This document shows, in pieces, positions 1-10,900 of a stretch of 64,000 nt of DNA. Source of the stretch: Balanoglossus misakiensis (taxonomy: Eukaryota > Hemichordata); the NCBI GenBank assembly GCA_040954595.2, contig CM082579.2, positions 13,144,001-13,208,000 of the forward strand, read 5' to 3'. Positions within the stretch are counted from its first letter, which is position 1. The number at the start of each line of letters is the position of its first letter. Made by a program: the position numbers and the translations under genes. The notes beneath the pieces were generated by a model. The model ran no database searches. It had not been told where the DNA came from and was given only the letters and a program-made list of their open reading frames with translations.

Positions 1-84
1 AACCTGTCATACACGTTCCACGATTAGATTTGAAACAATCAGACAACTCAAATCTTACTTTGCAATGTTTCTTTTTATTTGCAG

Positions 85-1498
85 GGGAAAACAATCGCGC
101 AGTGGTGAAAAGGCTTTCAGACAACAATACGGTCAGCTGGGTCAACTGAGGTCACTCCTTACAACTAAAGTACCCGTCATTACGCTGACTGCAACCGCAT
201 CAGTCGAGACAAGACAAGTAATCATCCAAGACCTGTGCATGCAGGGATGTGAACTAATCCTGGAAAACACCAACAAAGAGAACATTAGGTACAGTGTAAT
301 CCGTACAGACAGTGACCTAGAGGCACTATTCAAGTGGTTGCTTGATGAACTGAAACTAAAACAGAAGGAAACCCCTCGTGTAATCATTTTTTGCCGGCGT
401 AGACGACATTGTGCTGAATTGTTTGAACTTTTCTCCTTGAGACTTGCACAAAGTGCTTACCATAATTACAATGCCAGCTGCCACAATGATGATCGCAACC
501 GTTACTTTGCGATGTTTCATTCCAAAACTGATGAGGTAATCAAAGAATCAATAATATCATCGTTTCAAGACCCAGAAGGGGTAGTAAGGGTGGTTTTCAC
601 AACATCTGCCTTTAGCATGGGGATGGATTTGAAGAATATTTCTCAAGTTATCCATTTTGGACCATCCAATGATGCTGATGATTATATACAAGAGACTGGT
701 AGGGTTGGTAGGGACAGTAATGTACAGAGTAGTGCTGTTTTATTATTGTATAAAGGTTGTATGAGGAGCAACAATATTGACAAATCTATGAGAGATTACT
801 CAAATAACAGTACAAAATGTCGTCGTAAACTCCTACTTCAACAATTCCAAGAAGATCCACAATCTCTTGTTGTTTCACATGCTTGTTGTGACATTTGCAG
901 TAAATCATGTAGGTGTATGTGTCCTTGTGAAGATGTTGAATTTTGTCATTGCTCTATTGTCTGTGTTTCTTCAGATATGTACATGTCAAAAGCTGAACGA
1001 GAGTTGCGAGCCTTGTCAGAAAGACAAATGCAAGACAGGGAACATTTCAAACAGTTGAGTGTGAAGCATAACGTATCACAACAACAAATGTCACTTTTTC
1101 ATACTGAGCTGAATGATTACAGAGATAGTTTGCTGATAGAGATCGATGGGAATTGCATAGTAACAGCAGATATTGCTACTGGGTTTTCCTCTGCCCTTGT
1201 TCATGACCTTGTAAAATATAGTCAGTATATTGACAGCAAGGAAATGTTAGAGAAACATTTTCCTTTTTTTTCTTGTGAACATGTTTCTTATGTATGGGAT
1301 TTATTCTGTGAGATACTTGACAGTAGTTCTCTTGAGTCTCAAAATTTTGATGATTGTATTAATGAAATATGTATGGAAGATAATCTGACTAATTTATCTG
1401 TAGATGAGGATGTTATTGATAGTGATGATGAAGATCTGATGTTTGCTTACAGGTCTAGGCGTCCTCAGATTGTTAGCGACTCTGAAGATGAATATTAA
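85..1498 (+). CDS. RecQ-type DNA helicase, last exon (5' part lies outside the window)
   Basis: The exon begins after a pyrimidine-rich tract ending in TTTGCAG (acceptor at 84) and runs open to TAA at 1496-1498, about 470 residues. Visible helicase parts in order: a QLRSLL...PVITLTATAS stretch (motif III region), the second RecA lobe start VIIFCRRRRHC, then FSMGMDLKNISQVIHFG (motif V) and YIQETGRVGRD (motif VI with its arginine finger). A RecQ-type zinc-binding cysteine cluster follows (ACCDICSKSC, CRCMCPCED). The C-terminal tail is acidic. Walker A/B motifs must lie in exons left of position 1. The family unwinds DNA 3' to 5' using ATP. The gene converges on the DUF6589-family gene with about 550 bp between stop codons, so I read it as the accessory helicase of a DNA transposon rather than a cellular RecQ gene. 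The helicase call is strong; the transposon role is inference. Confidence 0.85.
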
Positions 1499-2045
1499 AA
1501 GTTATTTATTGCTTGACAGCAAGACAATTTCTACTCTGGTTTGTCTTTTATTTATTATCACCATTATAATAAGCTCAGTGGCAGCTGTCGCTATGTAATT
1601 GCTTTGTGGAGAACAATGGAATGTACACATTAACCTCACTTCCTCCTCGTACTCCCAAGCACACATAAAACTCAAGTCCACACACAGATGTTGGATTTAC
1701 ATTGGGGGTAAACTTTAATATTATATCACATGGACCGTAGTCCCTAACACTATGAACCCCCTTCCCCTGCAATATGTTAAAGCAGGCCTGTCAATCACTA
1801 AAAATTTACATTAAATTACATTAGCTATACCTTTTTATAATTGTAAATACAATGAGATCTGATAGACATAAACTGCAATACAAAAAATGCTTTGATAAAT
1901 AAACACACAAACAGAAATATGCAAATATATGCTGGTTTTAAAGTTTTTATGCTTCCAGCAATAAATTTGCAGCTGCTATGAACTAACCCAGAATTCCCCA
2001 CTTCAATCATTAATACTCCTGCTTCAATGTCACTTTCCTATCTCT
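1499..2045. other. Convergent intergenic spacer, no gene seen
   Basis: AT-rich spacer between the stop codons of the helicase gene and the DUF6589-family gene. It must contain both 3' UTRs. No coding potential or repeat structure recognised. Confidence 0.5.
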
Positions 2046-5000
2046 TCAGTAGAAATGCTTTGATGAAAATGTCTGCAAGCTCCTTTTCATCCAATTCTTG
2101 AATGCTTTCATATCTAGCATTTCAAGAATGTTTGCTGGCATCTTTTCAAAAGCCTTATGCTTTCGTGCAGGCTTCGATGCAAACAATTCTGCCTGGTGGA
2201 ATTGCTGTACCAGTGTAAGAACGTCTTCTGTTGTGTTACCTTGTGTGTGCCTTCCTGATGGTCGTCGTACCTGCGTTTCCTTGTCATACTTTTTTGTTAC
2301 TGACTCTGTAATGTTCTGGCTGAGGGCGACTCTGTTGATTGTTCTCTGTGTGATGTCACCCCTAAAGCTATGTACATCAGTTTTGAATGTTTTATTGTCG
2401 TGTTCAATGTCCAAATCCATGGGGTGATTTGTGTCAACCTTTCCTTGCCAATTCACACTTCTGTTCCACATCAACTGATACGCCTTCCTTGGAGTTAGCA
2501 AGCAATTGACCTGAGCCAGTAATTCCAAAGTAGCATAGGCATATTTGGGGCAGCTTGACACTTTGTAGTACAAATAAAGAAATTTGTACAAACGCACGAT
2601 TCTCCCGCCATCTCCCATATGTATAGCATTGTTGTGGTCACGGCGGAGCAGACACAACATCAATGTATTCCGTGTGTAGTTCAGCACCCGATCATCCTGC
2701 AGACTCTGCTCCTCTTCTTCAGCATATTCTTCATGTAGCCTTTCATGTTTCTTCAAATTTCCTTGCCGAACATACTCGCGGTCACAGTATCTGCATCTAT
2801 ACTTGCTCCTTGGACACTCTAATTTTGGGACATCACTAACCACATATGTCTTCACAAACTTTCTCGCTTCAGACATAATGTAGTTTTTCTTCTCACCGTT
2901 AGAATCAGGATTGCCTGTAAAATGTTAAACAAAGAAAAATTAATTTGATTATGAATAAAATGACCATAGTATTTGAGTCAATGTCATGATCATCATCATC
3001 TTATTATCTCTATAGTTTTCATATCATAAGGTGGGATTTGCCTTGACCTTCTGAAACACAGGTTATGATACTTGCCTTCAAACACATTACATGATGGTGT
3101 GCCTTCCACATCAGCCATACCAAAATGCTCCAGGGCACCAGTAACCAGGTATGCATCAGTGTATTTGTCGAGAAGCTCTGCAGAAGCATAGTAATTCTTT
3201 GATGGATCACTTGTGACATTTCGTGAATTGATGGCATTTCTTGCTGCATACAAAGTCCCAATATCCGGACTAGAACTTGTGGAATACAAATGGTTCCAAA
3301 TAACCTGTTTAAAATACCAAACAATACAGTGATTATGTAATCAATATTTTATCATCAATCAACTCTCTAACTGTGTGGGTTGTAAAATCCAACTTAATAC
3401 GCAGTTGGATTTTAACAATGAAAACCCACACAATTATTTATTAAACATGATTGTGCACAAAAAAGTATTATTCGTCTGTTACCGGATAAATTCTAGGTTT
3501 GTTTAAAGTCTCACCTTGTTCCACTCTGCTTGGGCATGGAAGTCTTCAAGTTTTGGTATTAGGCCCTCCAATCGAGTACTTGGACTTCTCCCATCTCTTT
3601 TAGTGGACTGTGCCTCCTTGTGACGTTCAAATGTGAGATAGTCACCTCCACTTAATACCTTAACAGGCTCCATATCATCATCATTATGCCCAGGAACAAA
3701 GGTGTGCAGAAACTCTACAATGTCAATCATGTCGTCTCCATATTGTTCATTCTTGGCAAGAATTCCAAGGTGCACCTGTATTAAAATGAAAATCAACAGA
3801 ACAATAAATATTTTTTTTTACAATATGAAAAATAAGGATAAAGTGTCAAGGTAATATGTCTTCTCGCTATAACCACATCAAACAATAACACATTTTTACC
3901 TTCTCAGATTTTTTCTTTGTACTTTCCATGTTTTCATGTGGGATAATCTTTTCAACATGGTCACCAAATTTTGCCAGCACTGGGATGTATTGGGTCCAGG
4001 TCCAAACAACAAGTAGTGATAACTCATTGATCAACAACTGGTGGTCTTCTTCATTCGGCAGGAAATGTGTTAGTGGTACACTACCAATTTCTGCAATTGG
4101 TTTGTTGTCTTGGAGATGGTTTCCTGACACCCGGTTTTTGTACGCAACCATATTGTACAGGTGGTGGTCTTTGGTTTGGTTTGCTTGTGTCATCTGTCTC
4201 ACCTGGAACCGGATGTCCACATTATCCCCAGTGAATGAATATCCAGGGTGCATGTTCTTTCTTAGTTGCTGCAGCTGGTGTTCTATATGTCTGCACTGTA
4301 AGGCCGATGCAGGGCTTGAACTGCTTTCCGCCTGTTCAAGCTTGCATTCCAGCGCCCGCTCTTTCCTGTAGTCACCTTCTACATTTTTCTTCCATTCAAG
4401 GAGCAGTTTATCATGTTCTTTGCCAAAGTGTTCCATCATGGTATTGGCACTCTGGTATCCCATACAAACATACTGTGAAGCCAGTCTATCCATAGCCCCT
4501 TTCTTTAAACCTCCTTTCTTGAGAATAACAGTATACAATCTCCTGACAGTTGTCATGTCATCATTGAATACTGATATCAGTTGTGCAGCTGCAGACATCA
4601 TGATTTGTGTAGCTCTTTTACCAGTTTTCACTTTGTTTCTTGCCTGGTTTTTGTTTTGCACCGCCGTTTTCAATATCATCAGGAGCAGGGGGGCCCGGTC
4701 TTCAAATTCATGTAAAAGTTTGTCCCAACTGAAGTCGAGCAGACTGTCAACACCTGTTATCAAAAAAACGCAGTGAAAGGCAAACATTACACATATATCC
4801 TTGCATAAAAATAGAAGTGGCATATCACTTTCAAATAACATCAGTTATTAACGGGACGACTTTCTTATTCTGACATGTGTGTTGTGTTATAATTGTTAAA
4901 ATATACATTTTAATATCCCTATATTAGTGTTGAAGTTTGCTAACCAATTCACGGGAATCCATGGGAGATAACTTCAGATATGCAAATCTGACTTTTCGAA

Positions 5001-6630
5001 AGTTAGGCTAGTAACAGGAAGTTTGACAGGCATTCTTTGTCTAGAGACTTTCAGCATGATGGTCAACTATGGCTTCCAAAGACTTACATGGGAAAGTTGA
5101 TAGATAGAACAAAAGAAATCACCACACAAGTGGCATTGTCTTTTTTTTATTTCCATTCCTTTGAGTAAAAAAATTACAATCGTGCATTTTTAGCAAAACG
5201 AGAAAGAGAACAGAAATTTTGGAAAATAAACCAGATTTTCATAAATTTTAAGTATAGGGCTAACAGAAAATATATAAGGTGTAGAAGAAAACCAGAAATA
5301 TAAGGAAAAATAATCGATTGAAAACAAGTGTCATTAAAACTTCATCCTAACCTTAAAAATAAATGAACCTTACCTGTGTATCTTAACAAGGAGGGATTTG
5401 TCACTGAACACAAACCAGTTATTTCTCCGTTGATGTTATTACAGAGTTGTTTCAGAACAGCATCTGTCAAATCACCTCCCCCGAGAATGTATTTGGCCAC
5501 ATTTTCTTTCGAGGACGATACAATTTTCTTCACCAGATTTTTCTCGTTGCCTTTTGGTTTGTATATTCGGGTGCCCGAGTTCACATACTTTAACGCCACC
5601 TACAATGTTATAATAAAGAACTAAAACTAACCAACGAATAACTATACAGTTTTATATGACAAATGACACAGTACCGTTCAATAATTTTTCGATGATAAAT
5701 ATAGTGCGTGTTTATGAAAAAGTAAACGAGGCTCACCAGAACATCGTCGTCTGCTAATTTTGAACCAGCTGTATCACTTCCTGTCGACGCTTCGTCGGGC
5801 ACCTTCGACGTTACGCTCATCGGTGTTCCCGTCGACGGTTCATTGGGCACCTTCGACGTTACGCTCATCGGTGTTCCCGTCGACGGTTCATTGGGCACCT
5901 TCGACGTTACGCTCATCGGTGTTCCCGTCGACGCTTCATTGGGCACCTTCGACGTTACACTTATCGGTATTGCCTACATGTCACAAGGACCAAAAATGAT
6001 ACATTTAATGGGCCGTTACTTTGCTACTTTGTTCGCAAATTACTATATTAAATATCGGAAATTTGTTTCCAGGACATCGGATGCTTTCCAACAATCGTAT
6101 AATCGTTGGATATGAACAGAACTGAACACTAACGCCACAAAACATGGCCCATCTCACAAATATAACTTTTTTGCAAAACAAATTAAAATAAAACTCACCA
6201 GAACATCATCGTTACCGGGTGCACTAGGCCTTGTCGGCGCCGCATCAAACACTAACCTCTTCCAAGCTGGAGCTCCGTGATTATCGTACGGAATAACGCG
6301 TTTGAGCACTTCTTTCTTCTTCCCATTTCTGCACTTACTTTCTCTAAAAAGTTGGCGAAAGTTCTCCAAATTCTTGGTTAGGGTAACCGCCTTCTCTCTG
6401 CAGGATCTGCAGCAAACATGGGTCTGCAGAAAGGGATCCAAACTTTCCCCGACGATGTGCTCAATTTCACCGCAGTATTGCGTTTTTTTCCCCTCGTGAT
6501 AGAGTCGACGGCGATTAGCAGGCTTTGCGACGCACAAACCACAAACAACACATAGAATGTTTTGAGATTTTGGTGAAATTACTGAATTTGTGCTTACTTT
6601 GGTAGGAGTTGCGACCTCGGAGTTTGACAT
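2046..6630 (-). CDS. DUF6589-family protein, intact seven-exon gene (putative transposase, about 1,035 aa)
   Basis: Exons, transcript order: 6630-6199, 5973-5737, 5599-5374, 4753-3900, 3775-3515, 3304-3076, 2914-2046. Phases match at every junction and the total, 3,108 nt, is open from ATG to stop. All introns are GT-AG except 3075-2915, whose donor is GC (AAG/GCAAGT). Exon 1 has a paired-cysteine zinc-binding module (CVVCGLC ... CCRSC). Exon 2 is a Ser/Thr/Pro-rich linker of four 16-residue repeats. Exons 4-6 carry the DUF6589 signature: GDNVDIRFQVRQ, a DHHLYNMVAYKNRV stretch, KNEQYGDDMIDIVEFLH, SGGDYLTFERHKEAQ and ALEHFGMADVEGTP. Exon 7 has a C2H2 finger (CRYCDREYVRQGNLKKHERLH) and a basic C-terminus. 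The aspartates in GDN and GGD are candidate metal ligands of a DDE-like site (inference). From memory, DUF6589 proteins occur in repetitive, transposon-like loci; an AcademH assignment is tentative. Confidence 0.8.
5745..5970 (-). repeat. 48-bp coding minisatellite in exon 2 of the DUF6589-family gene
   Basis: About four copies of a 48-bp unit encode a 16-residue repeat (VPNEPSTGTPMSVTSK), in frame with the gene. The copies at about 5797, 5845, 5893 and 5941 are near-identical, so the array is young or homogenised. It forms a proline/serine/threonine linker between the N-terminal zinc module and the rest of the protein. Confidence 0.9.
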
Positions 6631-6965
6631 ACTTTCTGAACTTCATAATATAAACATTGCCACGCGACCGGCACGCGATTTTCTCGGGCACGCGAGCTCC
6701 ACGCGAGCGCGCTCATACGTTTAAACTTTAACTCCGCCCATTTATTTAAATCATAACTGCATATTCATGAGATGACGTCGACATGAATAATTCATAGCAA
6801 CTGGAATGCAGCAAGGTATACAAGTCTATGGGCCAACACAATCCCTATACATACATACGCGCCCATACACGCTGACGTCTACTCCACACACGGTACATAG
6901 AGAAATTCGGAATAAGTTTTTAAAAATGTATTTATTATAAAATAATGATGCCCTTAGACTTGGAG
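6631..6965. promoter_or_regulatory. Upstream region of the DUF6589-family gene
   Basis: This 335-bp stretch separates the start codon at 6630 from the 127-bp array. Its first 90 bases are rich in CpG and CACGCG motifs, unlike the surrounding AT-rich DNA, so it probably contains the gene's promoter. No TATA box or inverted terminal repeat of the host element could be assigned. Confidence 0.35.
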
Positions 6966-7886
6966 CAAGTCTAAGTCTACCGGAAAACTTTCTTATTCCC
7001 TCGGGCCAGTGTGTTCTACGCATCACCACGGAATATGCAAATAACAAGACGGCGTTTGGAAGCAACCATGGATATTTTAGAACAAACCGTCGATCTACAG
7101 AGTCTACCGGAAAACTTTCTTATTCGCTCGGGCCAGTGTGTTCTACGCATCACAACGGAATATGCAAATAACAAGACGGCGTTTGGAAGCAACCATGGAT
7201 ATTTTAGAACAAGCCGTCGATCTACAGAGTCTACCGGAAAACTTTCTTATTCCCTCGGGCCTGTGTGTTCTACGCATCACAACGGAATATGCAAATAACA
7301 AGACGGCGTTTGGAAGCAACCATGGATAATTTTAGAACAAGCCGTCGATCTACAGAGTCTACCGGAAAACTTTCTTAGTCCCTCGGGCCTGTGTGTTCTA
7401 CGCATCACAACGGAATATGCAAATAACAAGACGGCGTTTGGAAGCAACCATGGATATTTTAGAACAAGCCGTCGATCTACAGAGTCTACCGGAAAACATT
7501 CTTATTCGCTCCGGCCTGTGTGTTCTACGCATCACAACGGAATATGCAAATAACAAGACGGCGTTTGGAAGCAACCATGGATATTTTAGAACAAGCCGTC
7601 GATCTACAGAGTCTACCGGAAAACTTTCTTATTCCCTCGGGCCAGTGTGTTCTAAGCATCACAACGGAATATGCAAATAACAAGACGGCGTTTGGAAGCA
7701 ACCATGGATATTTTAGAACAAGCCGTCGATCTACAGTGTCTACCGGAAAACTTTCTTATTCGCTCGGGCCAGTGTGTTCTACGCATCACAACGGAATATG
7801 CAAATAACAAGACGGCGTTTGGAAGCAACCATGGATATTTTAGAACAAGCCGTCGATCTACAGAGTCTACCGGAAAACTTTCTTAT
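6966..7886. repeat. 127-bp tandem array, left part (about 7 units)
   Basis: Seven-plus head-to-tail copies of a 127-bp unit containing the landmarks GTCTACCGGAAAAC, CTCGGGCC, ATATGCAAAT and AACCATGGATATTTTAG. Copies differ by a few marker substitutions (CCAGTG or CCTGTG; GATATT or GATAATT; CTTATT or CTTAGT). The marker order is the same as in the first units of the right part. The array stops mid-unit after CTTAT, exactly where the outer ISL2EU-type element begins. The reading frames of up to 95 codons are a by-product of a stop-poor unit and are not annotated as genes. Confidence 0.95.
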
Positions 7887-7979
7887 TCTTTACTATCAAT
7901 CACGTGATCTGGTCATGTGACCTATTTCCAGATGACGGGCAAATGCATATGGCCCGTTTCTAGGTGACGGGCAAACAAC

Positions 7980-10900
7980 ATGGCGGAATCTAGTAAAAGT
8001 TTGTCCGAGTATGTAAACACTCTAGAACCGAAAGTGCAAGCACGATATCAGTCCAAGATATCATTATGCGGTGGCGTGGATCCGTATGCCATAAAATCGA
8101 AGGAACTTTCAACCGACCTGAAAGATTTGCCAAATCTGCAGTTCCCCGATATATCGAATTATCTGGTGTTGCAGTCATCGTTTTACACGAAAAATGAAAT
8201 GAAGGCTTTCAAAAGTTTGGAGGCCTATAACTTTTTCGTTTGTGGCTGGGTGCACGACCTTGGCATTAAAAGGTTACAAGATAATCGTCTTATATGCGCC
8301 AAGGTGAGTAAACGTATTATCTTTTTCTGTGTCGTTAACCGAAGAAAGTCTTTATGAATGACAGCTCTGCGTGGCACGGCTATGTCAATGACTGGACGAA
8401 AAAATGCTGCGGGTGACTTTGTTGTTGGCATCTGTACATGTAATTCCTGACGGGTTCGTGGTTTCAAACACAAACAGTTCACTTTTGAGCTATCTCATCC
8501 GAATGTGTTTGGTGGTTACTGCATAACGTTTATTGTTGTTTTAAAATGAAGCGTGACCATTCACGCGCGGGTTTTCTCCAAGGTGTGTACGGACTGTGAC
8601 TTGCACGCTGCGTATAACTGTGTTATTGTTTGTTAAATTTCGGGTGGATCGTGTTTTTGTTCATATCCATAGTTTGTCAACCATCTAATTACCAATACCA
8701 GACGATACATCCATCGGTGAAATATGCTGACTCAGCTGTTTTCTTCAATTATTGACCTATTATTGGCCTTTTATTTCAAAAACAAATGCGGTGACCCCTA
8801 AATTTTATTACAGATGTTCATTAATACATACACATGGGAAACCAAAAATCCACAATAGCACAGTCCAGGGTTTACGTCATCAAAATCTAATGAATATTCA
8901 TGAGTTCGAAAATGCGGACAAAGTTGCGGGTACGCGTCGATTGCCCCCAGGACCGCCCCATCAGCTGGCTGCGCTGAGCGAGCTTTGTTTGTTTACTTTA
9001 TGATGCCGTCGTCGACCGAACCAATTTCACTGGAAGAAAATGATGTTCCTGGTGCAAAGCTTGCATATGCATCTATTGAGAAGCACTCTGTTGAGCAACT
9101 TAAAAGGTGGCTGAAATGTAGAGGTTTAAAAACAAGTGGGAAAAAAGTGGAGCTGATAGCGAGGTGAGTTCATTCAAGTTCATCATCGTAATTATTGTTT
9201 ACTTCCGCATTGACCGACTTCTTCGGAAGCAGACATACTAAATATTGATGTGAAATGAGTTTAAGGCAATAGAATTTCAAGAAAAAAATCGTTAAACTTA
9301 TTATTTCATGTGAGATTATTTTGCTTTTCAATATTTCCCCACTTGTGTTTGTGTCGTCTGCACGTATGTATGCGCGCCAACGATGTTGTGCACCGCAACC
9401 CCGGTTTATAGGTCCACTGTTAATGTTCTCGTCGTTCTTCGAAACGTTGTTGTTATGCTCTGGTGTGTTTTTTATTTATGTTCTCAGATCAAGTGTCGAA
9501 TAGGCGATAAAAATATCGACCAACGCAATTTACTGCGCGGAAATAAACTACGTGCTAGGCTGTGTGGGCGATGGGGGGGGGGGGGGGGTGGACTGCCACA
9601 GGTCCTTACTGATAAAAGTAGTGTTGTTGACATGACTATACGAGAGATATTTGCAATATTGATATGATGAACGACTTGATATTGACAGGAAAAATGTTAC
9701 TAACTTGTTATGAGTCAATATTGTTACCATTGTTTACCATCGTTTTGATATATTTTCAGGTGCCAAAACTGTATAGACAGTGGGAATGCAAGTGACATTG
9801 ACCCAGCTGTTGATAATGGGCACTGGTTGCTGTTGAAGGAGAGAGTTCATTCTCACAATACTGGTGGTTGTGGTGTTATACTTCCAGTTACTGGTTGGAA
9901 GCCTCTTGGTGAGCTGGAAGGCAATGTCCCTGTCATAACAGATGGCCACATTTACCATCACATCATAGAAAGTCATCCCGCAAGCCAAAGTGATGAAAAC
10001 TCTCCAGAACATTGTCACACAGCTAAGCCTCTAAGACGAGGAGAACAATTTTACAAATCTGGACATGTGACAGAGGTTCACGCAGTAAAAAAAAGTGGTG
10101 TATTTTATGTAAAATCAAAAGTTCATGCCAGCATGCGTAGTGCTTCTTATTTTGTAACAGTTGCTGTGTCTGTTCATTCAGGTTTTGTTAAGGGAGCAAG
10201 TTGTGAATGTAAGGCCTCTGCTCTGGGCAGGTGCAGTCATGTTGCAGCACTTTTACTATATCTTTCAAAGTATGGGAATATGTCATGTACAAGTCAACCA
10301 GCTGAATGGGGTAGGGGGGCTAAATATAATAAAAACCCCTCTAAAGTAACTGATGTAAATTATGATAATCGAAAGGTTTTGCCAGATGTCATCAATTTTG
10401 ATCCTCGTCCCCTGTCATTAAGAAATAATGAAATGAGTATAGAGGAAAGAAATGAATTTATCATAAGCCAACAGTCCTGCCATAGTGCACTGTCTTCTAT
10501 GTGGGAAACTATAATACCTGTTCATTATGATGATTACACACCAACAGATGAACATGTATCCCAACTGCAGACAAAATGCAATCTGTTGGTTGAAACTCTA
10601 AATATGGATGGGATAAATCAATTAACAGATGGACAAGGAAATAGAAATTGGCAAAATGAAAGACGCCTCCGCGTGACTGCTTCTCAGTGTAAACAAATAT
10701 TCACTTGTAAAACTGATAATACAGCTGAGAATATTGTATATAATAAATTATGGGGGAAACCAGTAACTATGGCAGCTTTGGAATGGGGAAATGAAAATGA
10801 AAAAAAGGCACGGGAACAGTTTGAAGATAAATATCCAAATTTGATGGTTAGGGATACAGGGATGTGGATCAACAGCAGTTATCCTGGTTTGGGAGCGTCA

